A DNA stretch of 64,000 bases from Actinoplanes aureus (GTDB taxonomy: Bacteria; Actinomycetota; Actinomycetes; Mycobacteriales; Micromonosporaceae), in NCBI RefSeq assembly GCF_015704865.1, contig NZ_JADQTO010000003.1, positions 124,001-188,000 of the forward strand. The letters are read 5' to 3'. The position numbers were made by a program, and so were the translations under genes. The notes under the pieces are model-generated. The model saw only the letters and a list, made by a program, of their open reading frames with translations, ran no database searches and was not told the origin of the DNA. This document shows positions 24,539 to 32,909 of the stretch, one piece after another. The stretch's first letter is position 1; the number at the start of each line of letters is the position of its first letter.

Positions 24539-24660
24539 GCTTCTTCGGGGTACGCGTGACCGGTGTCCCGCCGAAGCCGACGCGTTCCCGCTGTCCCAGC
24601 GCGAGCCAGGCTCGCCCTTGCCGCCCCAGCGCGGCCGCCGGGAAACAGCATCACCCGCCG
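24539..24660 (+). repeat. Dispersed 3'-associated repeat, copy A
   Basis: About 122 bp starting ten bases after the ABC exporter stop. It shares GGGGTACGCGTGACCGG, CCGCCGAAGCCGA, GTCCCAGCGCGAGCCAGGC and CGGGAAACA blocks with an inverted copy at 26232-26356 and a diverged copy at 57117-57225. Non-coding. It also forms the left border of the low-G+C island. Confidence 0.7.
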
Positions 24661-24680
24661 CATGCCGATGTGAGGATGTT

Positions 24681-25487
24681 CTATCGCGCGACGGCGTCTG
24701 CCGGCGGCTTCAGCTCCGGATACCGGTCGAAGCACTTCCTGATCTCTTCGACCGACTCCACGGCGGCCGCGAGCCCGGCGAGGACGTCGAGTGACTTGTC
24801 GAGTTCATCGTGCGGCTGATCCACGGGCTTCACCTGGAGGCGGTCGCACCAGTACCATCCGGCAACCTCGACCTTGTTGAGGGCGGCGACGTCATTGATC
24901 AGGCTGCCTCGCAGCTCGTCCCAGCCCCACAGCTCTCCGTTGCCGTACGCGTCCGACTGCGAAGCACCATCGCGACATAGGTTCCAGGCGGTAACACCGT
25001 CCCGGAAGTCGTGATCGGTCAAGTTGCTGCGCCCGGTCTGGGGGTCAGTGAGAATCCAGCGGGAACCGTTCCAGTACTCAACCACCCAGTGGTCGATCCA
25101 GAGTTGTGCCGAGAAGTAGCCGGCGAAGCCGCATCGGATGCGAGCTGGAGTGCCCGTTGCGCGGAGCAATGCGCAGTGCAGCAGCGCGAAGTGGTAGCAG
25201 AAGCCGAACATTCTCTGCTCGACGGGCCGCTCGCGATCCAAGGGCGCATCATCGATGCCGATCACGTTGTCCAGGATCGCTTCGGCGCCGACGGTCTCCT
25301 TCTGCGACATGCGCTCGGCCGAAAATCGCAGGCCCTGAACTTTCGCTGTGTAGTCGTGAATCAGCAAACCTCGCACGATTGCGCTGAGTGCCTCCGGGTC
25401 GGCCGGAAGGCCGGGCAATTGGCCGCGGTGGCGCCCGAGGTCGGAGGTAACGCTTGGCCGCCGGTAGAACCGCGCGATCTCAGTCAT
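24681..25487 (-). CDS. Transglutaminase-like (papain-fold) protein
   Basis: A 268-residue protein with a complete transglutaminase-like triad in the right order: Cys97 in FGFCYHFALL, His133 in IDHWVVEYW and Asp148 in WILTDPQTG. Such domains act as cysteine proteases, peptide N-glycanases or amidases. No signal peptide is seen, so it is likely cytoplasmic. ATG at 25487 matches the start of family-like sequence; an upstream start would run through the divergent gene. Codon and base use look less G+C-rich than in neighbouring genes, suggesting acquisition. The C-terminal 60 residues are helical and charged, with no assigned domain. Substrate unknown. Confidence 0.75.
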   Translation of the reverse strand: MTEIARFYRRPSVTSDLGRHRGQLPGLPADPEALSAIVRGLLIHDYTAKVQGLRFSAERMSQKETVGAEAILDNVIGIDDAPLDRERPVEQRMFGFCYHFALLHCALLRATGTPARIRCGFAGYFSAQLWIDHWVVEYWNGSRWILTDPQTGRSNLTDHDFRDGVTAWNLCRDGASQSDAYGNGELWGWDELRGSLINDVAALNKVEVAGWYWCDRLQVKPVDQPHDELDKSLDVLAGLAAAVESVEEIRKCFDRYPELKPPADAVAR

Positions 25488-25587
25488 GGGGAGCAAGGGT
25501 ACAAAATTCGCTGGTACGCACGCCAGCAATCATTTGGCGGTGGCCAGTGTCATCTGTTCGAGCCAGGTCTCTTTAGCCCAAGATCAG

Positions 25588-26022
25588 ATGCATTGTGGCA
25601 CTGTCCGGCACGTGGTCGACTCGCTGGTTCAAGGCGCGTACGCAGCGCTCACGCGAAATCAAACGGACCATCGGACGGAGATCTTCCGCGACGATCACGA
25701 CTTGCTCAGGTGGTACCTGTCATCCAGGGGGTATCCCACCTTGACCGATGAGGCAAACAAGCGTCGGCTCTACGTCTTGACCCGGATGGACATCCACCAA
25801 CTGAACTTCATGAACTACGAGTCCGGATTCCTGAGCCACGAGTTCTGGTCCGCGTGGAAAAACGTTCTCGTAACTGATCTTCGAATTCCCGAGTTCGCGG
25901 AGCTATGGCCGATGTTACGCAATTTTTATGCGCCGACTTTCGTAGCCTTCTGCGACGAAGCGCTGCAAATGCCTGCCGATGAATTTGAGTCGTCGGTGCC
26001 GACTAAATCGCAGGAAGGATAG
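25588..26022 (+). CDS. Small protein of unknown function, possibly DUF6082-like, in a low-G+C patch
   Basis: About 144 residues from ATG 25588. The frame is open back to 25486, overlapping the divergent gene, but that extension looks non-coding. The sequence has RRLYVLTRMDIHQLNFMNYESGF and FWSAWKNVLVTDLRIPEFAELW, aromatic-rich helices like those of DUF6082-type actinomycete proteins. That resemblance is from memory and weak. No signal peptide, helix anchor or catalytic motif. A/T-rich codons (AAA, TTT, CAA, AAT) are used much more than elsewhere in the window, which points to recent transfer. It probably pairs with the divergent transglutaminase-like gene. Confidence 0.6.
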   Translation: MHCGTVRHVVDSLVQGAYAALTRNQTDHRTEIFRDDHDLLRWYLSSRGYPTLTDEANKRRLYVLTRMDIHQLNFMNYESGFLSHEFWSAWKNVLVTDLRIPEFAELWPMLRNFYAPTFVAFCDEALQMPADEFESSVPTKSQEG

Positions 26023-26058
26023 GCCGAGAGAGGCGCTTCGATGAACTCAGGCTCCGCC

Positions 26059-26090
26059 TGGTGGACCTTGTGGGGCTCGAACCCGGTGGG
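26059..26090 (-). other. tRNA 3'-end-like remnant
   Basis: Read on the minus strand, CCGGGTTCGAGCCCCAC is followed by AAGGTCC and ACCA. This resembles a T-loop, the 3' half of an acceptor stem and a CCA end. Only three of the five T-stem pairs hold, and no matching GGACCTT 5' half or anticodon arm is found, so it is not a working tRNA. It could be what remains of an attachment site beside the low-G+C genes. Confidence 0.3.
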
Positions 26091-26231
26091 CCAACGGGAA
26101 GGCGGCGGCCAGCAGGAAGGCGGCGTGTGGGCCTGCGGCGCATGTGGGGGATCGCGGTGTGCCGGCGGCCGGCAGGAGGCGCCTGGACGTGAGCTCGCGC
26201 GACGTGATGTTGAGGGGACAGCCGCCGGTTC

Positions 26232-26356
26232 GGGCGGGACGGAGTGGTGTTTCCCGGCTGTCGCGCTGGGGCGGTGAGGGTGGGCCTGGCTCGCGCTGGG
26301 ACGGCGGGGACGGGTCGGCTTCGGCGGAGCGCCGGTCACGCGTACCCCGGAAGAGC
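26232..26356 (-). repeat. Dispersed 3'-associated repeat, copy B (inverted)
   Basis: Reverse-complement counterpart of copy A with most blocks nearly identical. It begins about 24 bases after the stop of the DHFR-like gene, in that gene's direction of transcription. With copy A it brackets the island in inverted orientation. Confidence 0.7.
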
Positions 26357-26379
26357 GTGACCGGCAAGCGAAGCCTCTG

Positions 26380-26943
26380 CTAGGGGTTTTTGGGTCGCGT
26401 GGACAGCACGGTCAGCATGGCCGGGCCGGCGCTCTCCACCTGGGTGAAGCGGAGGTCGGCGGGCTTGGCGAACAGCCGGTCGCCGGCGCCGGCGATGGTG
26501 GGGAAGATGAGCAGGCGGTACTCGTCGATCAGGTCGGCGGCGGCCAGCGTGTGTACCAGGCTCAGGCTGCCGATCACCACGATGTCGCGCCGCTCGCGTT
26601 CGCCGGTGACCCAGGTGATCGGGTCGCCTTCGATCGGGGCCGAGTTCTGCCACCTGGTCGCGTCGATGCCGGTACGCGTCGCGACCCGTTTCGGCACGGT
26701 GTTCATCAGCCGGGCGTATGCGGTGTCCCGGCCCGGCCACAGCCGGGCGAAATGCTCCCAGGTCCGCCGGCCGTACAGCTGAACGCCCTGTTCCATCCGT
26801 GCCCCCAGGCCGAACCGGTCGCCGGTGACCGGCCCCTGCCCGTTGCGGAACGCCCAGCCGCCGTGGCCGGTGCCCCAGCGTCCGTCCGGGTCGGAGACCA
26901 CGCCGTCCAGCGTGGCGAACTGGATCACGATGACGTCGCCCAT
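26380..26943 (-). CDS. Dihydrofolate-reductase-family protein (RibD C-terminal domain type)
   Basis: A 187-residue stand-alone RibD_C/DHFR-fold protein, common and multiplied in actinobacteria. VIVIQFATLDGVVSDPDG is the first strand and substrate loop. YGRRTWEHFARLW is the NADPH-binding helix, and DIVVIGSLSLVHTLAAADLIDEYRLLIFPTIAGAGDRLF the typical second half. These proteins bind NADPH, but most lack a proven substrate; riboflavin synthesis is unlikely because no deaminase domain is present. It stands alone, divergent from the sigma factor gene. Confidence 0.88.
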   Translation of the reverse strand: MGDVIVIQFATLDGVVSDPDGRWGTGHGGWAFRNGQGPVTGDRFGLGARMEQGVQLYGRRTWEHFARLWPGRDTAYARLMNTVPKRVATRTGIDATRWQNSAPIEGDPITWVTGERERRDIVVIGSLSLVHTLAAADLIDEYRLLIFPTIAGAGDRLFAKPADLRFTQVESAGPAMLTVLSTRPKNP

Positions 26944-27017
26944 CGCGGGCTCCCTTCTGTCGCCTCACGCACACATACCGGCGCCGGGCGGCGAACTCAT
27001 CGGCGTACGCTCCGCGC

Positions 27018-27947
27018 GTGGACCTGGAGGCCTTCCGCGGGGATCTGCTGGCGCACTGCTACCGGATGCTCGGCTCGTTCACCGAGGCCGAGGACCTGGT
27101 GCAGGAGACGCTGCTGCGCGCCTGGCGGGCCGCCGACCGGTACGACCCGCAGCGGTCCTCGCCGCGCACCTGGCTGCACCGGATCGCCACCAACGTCTGC
27201 CTCACCGCGCTGGAGGGCCGGGCCCGGCGGCCGCTGCCGAGCGGGCTGGGTCCGGCCGGCGACGACCCGTACGCGCCACTCACCCCTGACCTCGACGTTG
27301 CCTGGCTCCAGCCGTTCCCGGACGCCCGGCTCGGCGATCCCGCCGACGCCGCCCAGCAACGTGCGGGGCTGCGCCTGGCGCTGGTGGCGGCGCTGCAACT
27401 GCTGCCCGCCCGGCAGCGCGCCGCGCTGGTGCTGCGGGAGGTGCTCCAGCTGCCCGCCGCCGAGGTCGCCGAGATCCTGGACAGCAGCGTCGCCTCGGTG
27501 AACAGCAGCCTCCAGCGGGCCCGGGCGACACTGCGCACCGCCGCGCTCTCCATCGAGGAGCTGCGGGAGCCGGTGGACCCGGGCGAGCGTGCCGTCGTCG
27601 ACCGCTACCTCGCGGCGTTCGAGGCGGCCGACGTGCCCGGTCTGACCCGGCTGCTCGCCGACGACGTGGCCCTGGAGATGCCGCCGGTGGCGTTCTGGCT
27701 GGCCGGGCGGGCGCACTACGGCGAGTTCATGGAACAGGTCTTCGCGCGACGCGGCACGGGCTGGCGGCTGCTGCCCGTGCCGGCCAACGGCAGCCCGGCC
27801 CTCGCGGCGTACGTGCCGGACGGCACCGGGCTGCGGGCGCACTCGATCCAGGTGTTCACCGTGCGCGAGGGCCTGATCCGGCGCTGTACGACCTTCGCGC
27901 AACCGGCCCTGTTCAGCGGGTTCGGGCTTCAGCTGAAGCGGTCGTAG
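27018..27947 (+). CDS. ECF sigma factor with C-terminal SnoaL-like domain (SigG/ECF41-56 type)
   Basis: A 309-residue extracytoplasmic-function sigma factor. Region 2 (about 5-70: AHCYRMLGSFTEAEDLVQETLLRAWR) and region 4 (about 120-180: LQLLPARQRAALVLREVLQLPAAEVAEIL, then SSVASVNSSLQRARATL) are clear. After a linker, residues about 190-305 form a SnoaL-like fold (VVDRYLAAFEAADVPGLTRLLADDVALEMPP). In this class the domain replaces an anti-sigma factor and tunes activity. The GTG start gives the normal N-terminus. It usually controls itself or a nearby carboxymuconolactone decarboxylase-like or oxidoreductase gene; none is adjacent. Its end overlaps the convergent nitroreductase by 19 bases. 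Confidence 0.92.
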   Translation: MDLEAFRGDLLAHCYRMLGSFTEAEDLVQETLLRAWRAADRYDPQRSSPRTWLHRIATNVCLTALEGRARRPLPSGLGPAGDDPYAPLTPDLDVAWLQPFPDARLGDPADAAQQRAGLRLALVAALQLLPARQRAALVLREVLQLPAAEVAEILDSSVASVNSSLQRARATLRTAALSIEELREPVDPGERAVVDRYLAAFEAADVPGLTRLLADDVALEMPPVAFWLAGRAHYGEFMEQVFARRGTGWRLLPVPANGSPALAAYVPDGTGLRAHSIQVFTVREGLIRRCTTFAQPALFSGFGLQLKRS

Positions 27948-28552
27948 AAGACGACCTCCTCGAGCGGGCGGCGCTTCGGCTGCGCCCAGCGGCCCTTCGC
28001 CGGGTGGCCGAGCGGGATCAGGGCCATGGTCAGCGCGTCGTCCGGCAGGCCGAGCAGCTTGCGCACGTCCTCCTCGTGGCCGACGTGCAGGGTGGTGAGG
28101 GTCGCGCCGAGGCCGTGGGCGCGGGCCGCCAGGATCAGGTGCTGGACGGCACCGTAGATCGACGAGCCGAGGCGCGGGTTGGTGGACTTCGCGGCGCCGA
28201 GCATGACCGGGATGATCCAGACCGGGGCCTCCTCCAGGTGGTTGGCCAGGTGGTCGGCGGCCAGGAAGCTGGCCTTGCTCATCGTGCTGCCCGGCGGCGC
28301 GTTCAGGATCTGTTCGCGCCGGGAGCCGTAGTGGCGCTCCCAGCCCTCCCTGTACCACTGCGCGATCTGCCGCTTGATGTCCTCGTCGCGGACCACGATC
28401 CACGCCCAGAACTGGCCGTTGCCGGCCGACGGCCCGCGGATCGCGGCGTCCAGGATCTCGCGGATCACGTCGTCGTCGATCGGCTCGGTGGACAGGTAGC
28501 GGCGGGCCGGCGTGGAGTGCAGCGCCTCCATCAGAGGCAGATCCGTGGTCAT
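27929..28552 (-). CDS. Nitroreductase-family protein
   Basis: A 207-residue FMN-binding nitroreductase. STPARRYLSTEPIDDDVIREILDAAIRGPSAGNGQFWAWIVVRD shows the FMN-phosphate Arg/Ser segments, and GAVQHLILAARAHGLGATLTTLH and ALIPLGHPAKGRW the typical second half. Members reduce nitroaromatics, quinones or enones with NAD(P)H. ATG at 28552 overlaps the stop of the alpha/beta hydrolase (ATGA), so it is the last gene of a three-gene operon. Confidence 0.9.
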   Translation of the reverse strand: MTTDLPLMEALHSTPARRYLSTEPIDDDVIREILDAAIRGPSAGNGQFWAWIVVRDEDIKRQIAQWYREGWERHYGSRREQILNAPPGSTMSKASFLAADHLANHLEEAPVWIIPVMLGAAKSTNPRLGSSIYGAVQHLILAARAHGLGATLTTLHVGHEEDVRKLLGLPDDALTMALIPLGHPAKGRWAQPKRRPLEEVVFYDRFS

Positions 28553-29352
28553 GGAAGGAGAGTAACGATCCGCTCCGCGACCCGGGGGGATTGCAAGATC
28601 GTGTAGTGGTTGACGTCCGGCACCCGCTCGGCGTCGTCCACGCCGGTGAGCTGGTCGGCGGTGTAGAGACCGCGGTCCTCGTCCATCAGCCCGCGCGGTG
28701 CCCAGAGCAGCGGATACGGCGCGGGCACCGGGTTGGTCAGCATGTCGGCGGCGTCGCCGCGGACGGCGTCGAGAACGCACGACGAGCCGATCCCGGTGAA
28801 GTCGCGCAGGATGTAGGCCTCCAGATCCGGCGTCCAGTAGCGGCCCAGCGCCGGGTTGGACCGGAAGTAGTCCAGGTAGGCGGCCGGCGACTCGAAGGTC
28901 ATCGACAGCCGCCGCATGGCCGGGCCGATGATCGCGTGCAGGGCGGCGTCGACGTCGACGCCGGGTGGCACGGGCAGGGCCACGCCGCCGTCGACCATCA
29001 GCACCGGACCGGCCCGCTCCGGGTGCCGGGCCGCGGTGGCCGCCACCACGAACGCGCCCATCGAGTGGCCGACCAGCGGCACCCGTTTCACTCCGAAGTG
29101 GTCGGCTACGGCGATCAGGTCGTCGGCGTGCGCCGCCATACCGTACGGTCCCGGCAGGTGCGCGCTGCCGGCCCGGCCGCGCAGGTCGGGCGCGACCAGA
29201 TGGACGCGGCCGGCCAGCGCACGGGCGACCGGGGCCCAGGACAGGCCGTTCGCGGTGATGCCGTGCGCGGCCAGGACCACCGGGCCGTCGCCGGGCCAGC
29301 TGAGCACCCGCAGGTCGCCGCCGTCGACCGGGATGTCGATCTCGTCCATCAC
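28549..29352 (-). CDS. Alpha/beta hydrolase
   Basis: A 267-residue serine hydrolase. The oxyanion segment is VVLAAHGITANG, the nucleophile elbow GHSMG lies near residue 95, and the catalytic His is in PDVNHYTIL near the C-terminus. An acidic residue in DEDRGLYT is a fair third member. It starts with GTG-ATG immediately after the SDR stop and overlaps the nitroreductase start, so all three are translationally coupled. Ester or lactone hydrolysis is likely; substrate unknown. Confidence 0.88.
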   Translation of the reverse strand: MMDEIDIPVDGGDLRVLSWPGDGPVVLAAHGITANGLSWAPVARALAGRVHLVAPDLRGRAGSAHLPGPYGMAAHADDLIAVADHFGVKRVPLVGHSMGAFVVAATAARHPERAGPVLMVDGGVALPVPPGVDVDAALHAIIGPAMRRLSMTFESPAAYLDYFRSNPALGRYWTPDLEAYILRDFTGIGSSCVLDAVRGDAADMLTNPVPAPYPLLWAPRGLMDEDRGLYTADQLTGVDDAERVPDVNHYTILQSPRVAERIVTLLP

Positions 29353-29353
29353 G

Positions 29354-30121
29354 TCAGTGTGCCGTCCAGCCGCAGTCGATCGTGATCGAGGACCCGGTGA
29401 TCAGGCGGGCCGGCGGCGTGCACAGGTACGCCAGGATCTCCGCCACCTCCTCCGGCTCGACCAGCTCCTTGATCGCCGCCCGGTCGAGCATGATCTTCTC
29501 GACCACCTCGGTGGCGGAGATGCCGTGCACCGCCGCCTGGTCGGCGATCTGCTTGTCGACCAGCGGGGTACGCACGAACGCCGGGTTGATGCAGTTCGAG
29601 GTGACCCCGTGCGCGGCACCCTCCAGCGCGGTCACCTTGGACAGCCCCTCCAGGGCGTGCTTGGCCGTGACGTAGGCCGCCTTGTACGGCGACGCCCGCA
29701 GCCCGTGCACCGAGGAGATGTTGACGATCCGGCCCCAGCCGCGCTCGTACATGTGCGGCAGCACCAGCCTGATCAACCGGAACGGCGCCTCGGCCATCAC
29801 CCGCTGGATCAGCGTGAACCGGTCCGGGGGGAACTCGGTCAGCGGCGCCACCACCTGCAGGCCGGCGTTGTTGACCAGCACGTCGACCTCGGCCGGCAGA
29901 GCGTCCACGGCGTCCAGGTCGGACAGGTCGGCGGCGATCGCCCGGCCGCCGATCGCGGCGGCCACCTCCTTCGCGGCCCGCTCGTCGATGTCCACCGCCA
30001 CCACCTCGGCGCCGGCCGCGGCCAGCCGCTCGGCGCACGCACGCCCGATGCCGCTGCCCGCGCCGGTCACCAGCGCGGTGCGGCCCGCCAGATCAAGGTC
30101 GACCACCTGTGCCGTCGTCAT
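29354..30121 (-). CDS. 3-hydroxybutyrate dehydrogenase-like short-chain dehydrogenase
   Basis: A 255-residue classical SDR. The NAD site TGAGSGIG is at residues 20-27 with Asp in VVAVDIDERA, then NNAGLQ and the active site Ser in NISSVHG with SPYKAAYVTAKHALEG. The PYKAAYVTAKHA segment and CINPAFVRTPLVDKQIADQA are characteristic of D-3-hydroxybutyrate dehydrogenase (BdhA/HBDH). It would convert 3-hydroxybutyrate to acetoacetate. First gene of an operon with hydrolase and nitroreductase. A TGTGT-CCGGC-ACACA dyad lies about 37-51 bp upstream. Confidence 0.88.
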   Translation of the reverse strand: MTTAQVVDLDLAGRTALVTGAGSGIGRACAERLAAAGAEVVAVDIDERAAKEVAAAIGGRAIAADLSDLDAVDALPAEVDVLVNNAGLQVVAPLTEFPPDRFTLIQRVMAEAPFRLIRLVLPHMYERGWGRIVNISSVHGLRASPYKAAYVTAKHALEGLSKVTALEGAAHGVTSNCINPAFVRTPLVDKQIADQAAVHGISATEVVEKIMLDRAAIKELVEPEEVAEILAYLCTPPARLITGSSITIDCGWTAH

Positions 30122-30157
30122 GGCCGGAAACGTACGGACCGCCGGCCGCCACCGATA

Positions 30158-30172
30158 TGTGTCCGGCACACA
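30158..30172. promoter_or_regulatory. TGTGT-N5-ACACA dyad between divergent SDR and LivK-like genes
   Basis: Perfect 5-bp arms around CCGGC, in the 121-bp divergent intergenic space. It is a candidate operator for either or both genes. No regulator gene is adjacent. Confidence 0.35.
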
Positions 30173-30242
30173 CAACCGGCCACCAGCCCATGTGATCGAT
30201 GCCCGTGGTTTCGTTCCGTCGCTGCTCCTAGCGTGTGGCGGC

Positions 30243-31403
30243 ATGAAGCGTCCTCTCACCACGGCCGTCGTCGCGGCGGCCGCCCTGCTCCTGGCCGCCT
30301 GTGGCAGTCCACAGGCGGCCACGGACGGCGCCGGCCCCATCCGGGTCGGCATCGTCTACTCCCAGTCCGGCCCGCTCGCCACCTACGGTGCGCAGTACGC
30401 GGAGGGCTTCAAGGCGGGTCTCGCGTACGCGACCGGCGGCAGCGGCAAGGTGGGCGACCGGGCCGTCGAGGTCACCTACGTCGACGACGTCGGGGATCCG
30501 GTCAAGGCGGTCTCCGCCGCCAAGGACCTGATCGGAAAGGGCTACCAGGTGCTCGCCGGGTCCACCTCCTCCGGCGTCGCGCTGCAGGTCGCCCCGCTCG
30601 CCGCCGAGAACAAGGTGCTGTTCGTGTCCGGTCCCGCCGCCACCGACGGGCTCACCGGCGCCAACAAGTACACGTTCCGGTCCGGCCGGCAGTCGTACCA
30701 GGATGTGCTGACCGCCAAGTCGTACCTCGGCGACGGCAAGAAGGTGCTCGTCTTCGCACCCGACTCGGCGTTCGGCAAGTCGAACGTCGCCGCCGTCACC
30801 GCCGTGCTCGGCGGCGCCGGAGCGACCGTCACCGACATCGCGGTACCGGCCAACGCCACCGACTTCACCCCGTTCGCCAGCCAGATCAAGGCCGCCGCCC
30901 CCGACCTGGTCTTCGTCGCCTGGGCCGGCACCACCGCCGGCGCCATGTGGCAGGCACTCGACCAGCAGGGCGTGCTCGCCTCCACCAAGGTGGTCACCGG
31001 CCTGGACATCCGCGCCTCCTGGGCCGGGTTCGGGGCCGGCGGCACCAAGCTCAACCTGCTCGCGCACTACTTCGACGGCGCCGCCGACAACCCCGCCTAC
31101 CAGGCGCTGAAGGCCGCGGTGCCGGACGGCAAGACCGACCTGTTCCACCCGGACGGGTTCGCCGCCGCGCAGATGATCGTGCACGCGGTGCAGAGCAGCC
31201 CGGACGACGCGGACAAGATGGTCGCCGCCCTCGAGGGGCACAGCTTCGACTCGGTCAAGGGCAAGCTCACCATCCGCGCCGAGGACCACGCGCTGCTCCA
31301 GCCGATGTTCCGGGCCAAGCTGACCGACGCGACGACGGCTTCCCCGGCCGGCGTCGTCTCCGCCGAGGACGCCACCCCGCCCGCGGCCGCGATGAAGGGC
31401 TGA
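30243..31403 (+). CDS. Branched-chain amino acid-type ABC transporter substrate-binding lipoprotein
   Basis: A 386-residue family-5 (LivJ/LivK/AmiC-like) binding protein. Lipobox LAAC puts the modified Cys near residue 20. IRVGIVYSQSGPLATYGAQYAEGFKAGLAYA is the diagnostic first lobe, then GSTSSGVALQVAPLAAENKVLFVSGPAA, VLVFAPDSAFGKSNV and LVFVAWAGTTAGAMW. First gene of a livK-G-F-H-M type operon. The ligand may be a branched-chain amino acid, a short-chain amide or urea; sequence alone does not decide. Confidence 0.9.
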   Translation: MKRPLTTAVVAAAALLLAACGSPQAATDGAGPIRVGIVYSQSGPLATYGAQYAEGFKAGLAYATGGSGKVGDRAVEVTYVDDVGDPVKAVSAAKDLIGKGYQVLAGSTSSGVALQVAPLAAENKVLFVSGPAATDGLTGANKYTFRSGRQSYQDVLTAKSYLGDGKKVLVFAPDSAFGKSNVAAVTAVLGGAGATVTDIAVPANATDFTPFASQIKAAAPDLVFVAWAGTTAGAMWQALDQQGVLASTKVVTGLDIRASWAGFGAGGTKLNLLAHYFDGAADNPAYQALKAAVPDGKTDLFHPDGFAAAQMIVHAVQSSPDDADKMVAALEGHSFDSVKGKLTIRAEDHALLQPMFRAKLTDATTASPAGVVSAEDATPPAAAMKG

Positions 31404-31409
31404 GAACGA

Positions 31410-32207
31410 ATGACGACCCCGGCCGGTGGGCGCGCGGCAACCGCGCCCACCGGCACCCTCACCGCCGCCCTCGCCGTCGAGGGCCTGTCGTGGCGGATCG
31501 GCGCCGTGCCGATCGTCGACGATGTGACGCTGCACCTCGAGCCGGACGAGTTCATGGCCCTCATCGGACCCAACGGCGCCGGCAAGACCTCGCTGTTCAA
31601 CCTGATCAGCGGGCTGCGCCGGCCGAGCGCCGGGCGGATCCGGCTGGGCGGTGAGGACGTGACCGCGCTGGCCCCGTACCGCCGGGCCCGCCTCGGCCTG
31701 GGCCGCACCTTCCAGACCTCGGCGGTCTTCGGCTCGCTCACCGTTTCCGAGAACGTCGCCCTGGCGGTGCAGGCCCGCCGGGGCGGCGCGATGCGGGCTT
31801 GGCGCAAACGCGCCGACCTGTCAGTGGTCGCGCGGGCCGAGGAAATCCTTCAAGAGGTACGCCTGGAAGCACGCGCCGCAGCCCTCGCCGGCTCCCTGGC
31901 CCACGGTGAGAAACGGAAGCTGGAGATCGCCCTGCTGCTGGCAGGCGAACCCCGGGTCCTGCTGCTCGACGAGCCGATGGCCGGAGTGAGTGCCGAAGAG
32001 GTGCCGGCGCTGGTCGCCGTCGTCCGCGGACTGACCGCCGGCACCGGGCGCAGCGTGCTCATGGTGGAACACCACATGGACGTGGTGCTCGATGTGGCGG
32101 ACCGGGTGGCTGTGCTGCACCACGGGGCGCTGCTGGCCTGCGACACGCCGGCCGCGGTGATGGCCGACCCCTTCGTGCAGGAGGCATACCTGGGGGAGGA
32201 GCTGTGA
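31410..32207 (+). CDS. livG: Branched-chain amino acid-type ABC transporter ATP-binding protein LivG
   Basis: A 265-residue ATPase. Walker A GPNGAGKTS at 53-61, the LivG-type signature LAHGEKRKLEIALLL in place of LSGGQ, and Walker B VLLLDEPMAGVS are present. The switch histidine is in LMVEHHMDVVLDVADRVAVL, typical of LivG. It begins 7 bases after the binding protein stop, and its own stop overlaps the livF start. Confidence 0.93.
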   Translation: MTTPAGGRAATAPTGTLTAALAVEGLSWRIGAVPIVDDVTLHLEPDEFMALIGPNGAGKTSLFNLISGLRRPSAGRIRLGGEDVTALAPYRRARLGLGRTFQTSAVFGSLTVSENVALAVQARRGGAMRAWRKRADLSVVARAEEILQEVRLEARAAALAGSLAHGEKRKLEIALLLAGEPRVLLLDEPMAGVSAEEVPALVAVVRGLTAGTGRSVLMVEHHMDVVLDVADRVAVLHHGALLACDTPAAVMADPFVQEAYLGEEL

Positions 32208-32908
32208 TCCTTCAGGTCACCGACCTTTCGGTACGGCTGGGTGGCTCGCACATTCTGCAGGGCGTCAGCTTCGACGTCGCCCCGACCGGAGTCACCGCCC
32301 TGCTGGGGCGCAACGGCGTCGGCAAGACCACGACGCTGCGGGCGGTCCTCGGTGAGGTGCCCGCTTCCGGTGCGGTCTCGTACGACGGTCGGCCGGTGCT
32401 CGGGCGTCCCACCCACAAGCTGGTCCGCGACGGGCTCGCCTACGTGCCCGAGGACCGGTGCGTCTTCGCCGGGCTCACCGTCGCGGAGAACCTGCGCCTG
32501 GCCTCACGGGTCCCCGATCCCGACTTCGAGCTGGTCCACGACCTGTTCCCGGAGCTGCGGGAACGAGCGGGACAGCGGGCCGGCACCCTGTCCGGCGGGC
32601 AGCAGCAGATGGTCGCGATCGCGCGGGTGCTGCTCAACCCGAACCGGCTGCTGCTGGTCGACGAACCCACCAAGGGACTGGCCCCGGCCGTCGTGACCGC
32701 GGTCGCCGGTGTGCTGGAGCGCGTCGCTTCACGCGTACCGATCCTGCTCGTCGAACAGAACCTGGCGGTGGTCCGCCGGCTCGCCACCGACGCGGTGGTG
32801 CTCGAAGCCGGGCGCACCGCCTGGCACGGCCGCGCCGCCGACCTGCTCTCCGACGCCGACGCGACGAAGTCGCTGCTGGGCGTCGGATCCACCGCCGGGA
32901 GGCACTGA
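32204..32908 (+). CDS. livF: Branched-chain amino acid-type ABC transporter ATP-binding protein LivF
   Basis: A 234-residue ATPase. Walker A GRNGVGKT at 35-42, YVPEDRCVFAGLTVAENL (LivF-type Q-loop region), signature LSGGQQQMVAIARVLL, Walker B LLLVDEPTKGLAPA and VEQNLAVVRRLA. GTG start at 32204 overlaps livG by 4 bases. Confidence 0.93.
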   Translation: MILQVTDLSVRLGGSHILQGVSFDVAPTGVTALLGRNGVGKTTTLRAVLGEVPASGAVSYDGRPVLGRPTHKLVRDGLAYVPEDRCVFAGLTVAENLRLASRVPDPDFELVHDLFPELRERAGQRAGTLSGGQQQMVAIARVLLNPNRLLLVDEPTKGLAPAVVTAVAGVLERVASRVPILLVEQNLAVVRRLATDAVVLEAGRTAWHGRAADLLSDADATKSLLGVGSTAGRH

Positions 32909-32909
32909 C

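Larger units (their letters stand above)
26023..26379. other. Gene-free border of the low-G+C island
   Basis: About 360 bp holding the tRNA-3'-end-like segment (26059-26090) and repeat copy B (26232-26356). The remainder, mostly short G-rich stretches around 26100-26230, shows no gene. Confidence 0.6.

Noticed and set aside
26059..26090. Functional tRNA gene
   Set aside because: No 5' acceptor strand, D-arm or anticodon arm upstream; T-stem only partly paired.
26041..26277. 78-codon frame next to the tRNA-like segment
   Set aside because: Gly/Cys/Arg-rich, runs through the repeat copy and has no homologue-like features.
28916..31654. 912-codon plus-strand frame across SDR and LivK genes
   Set aside because: Runs across two recognised genes in wrong frames and is Arg/Gly/Pro rich.
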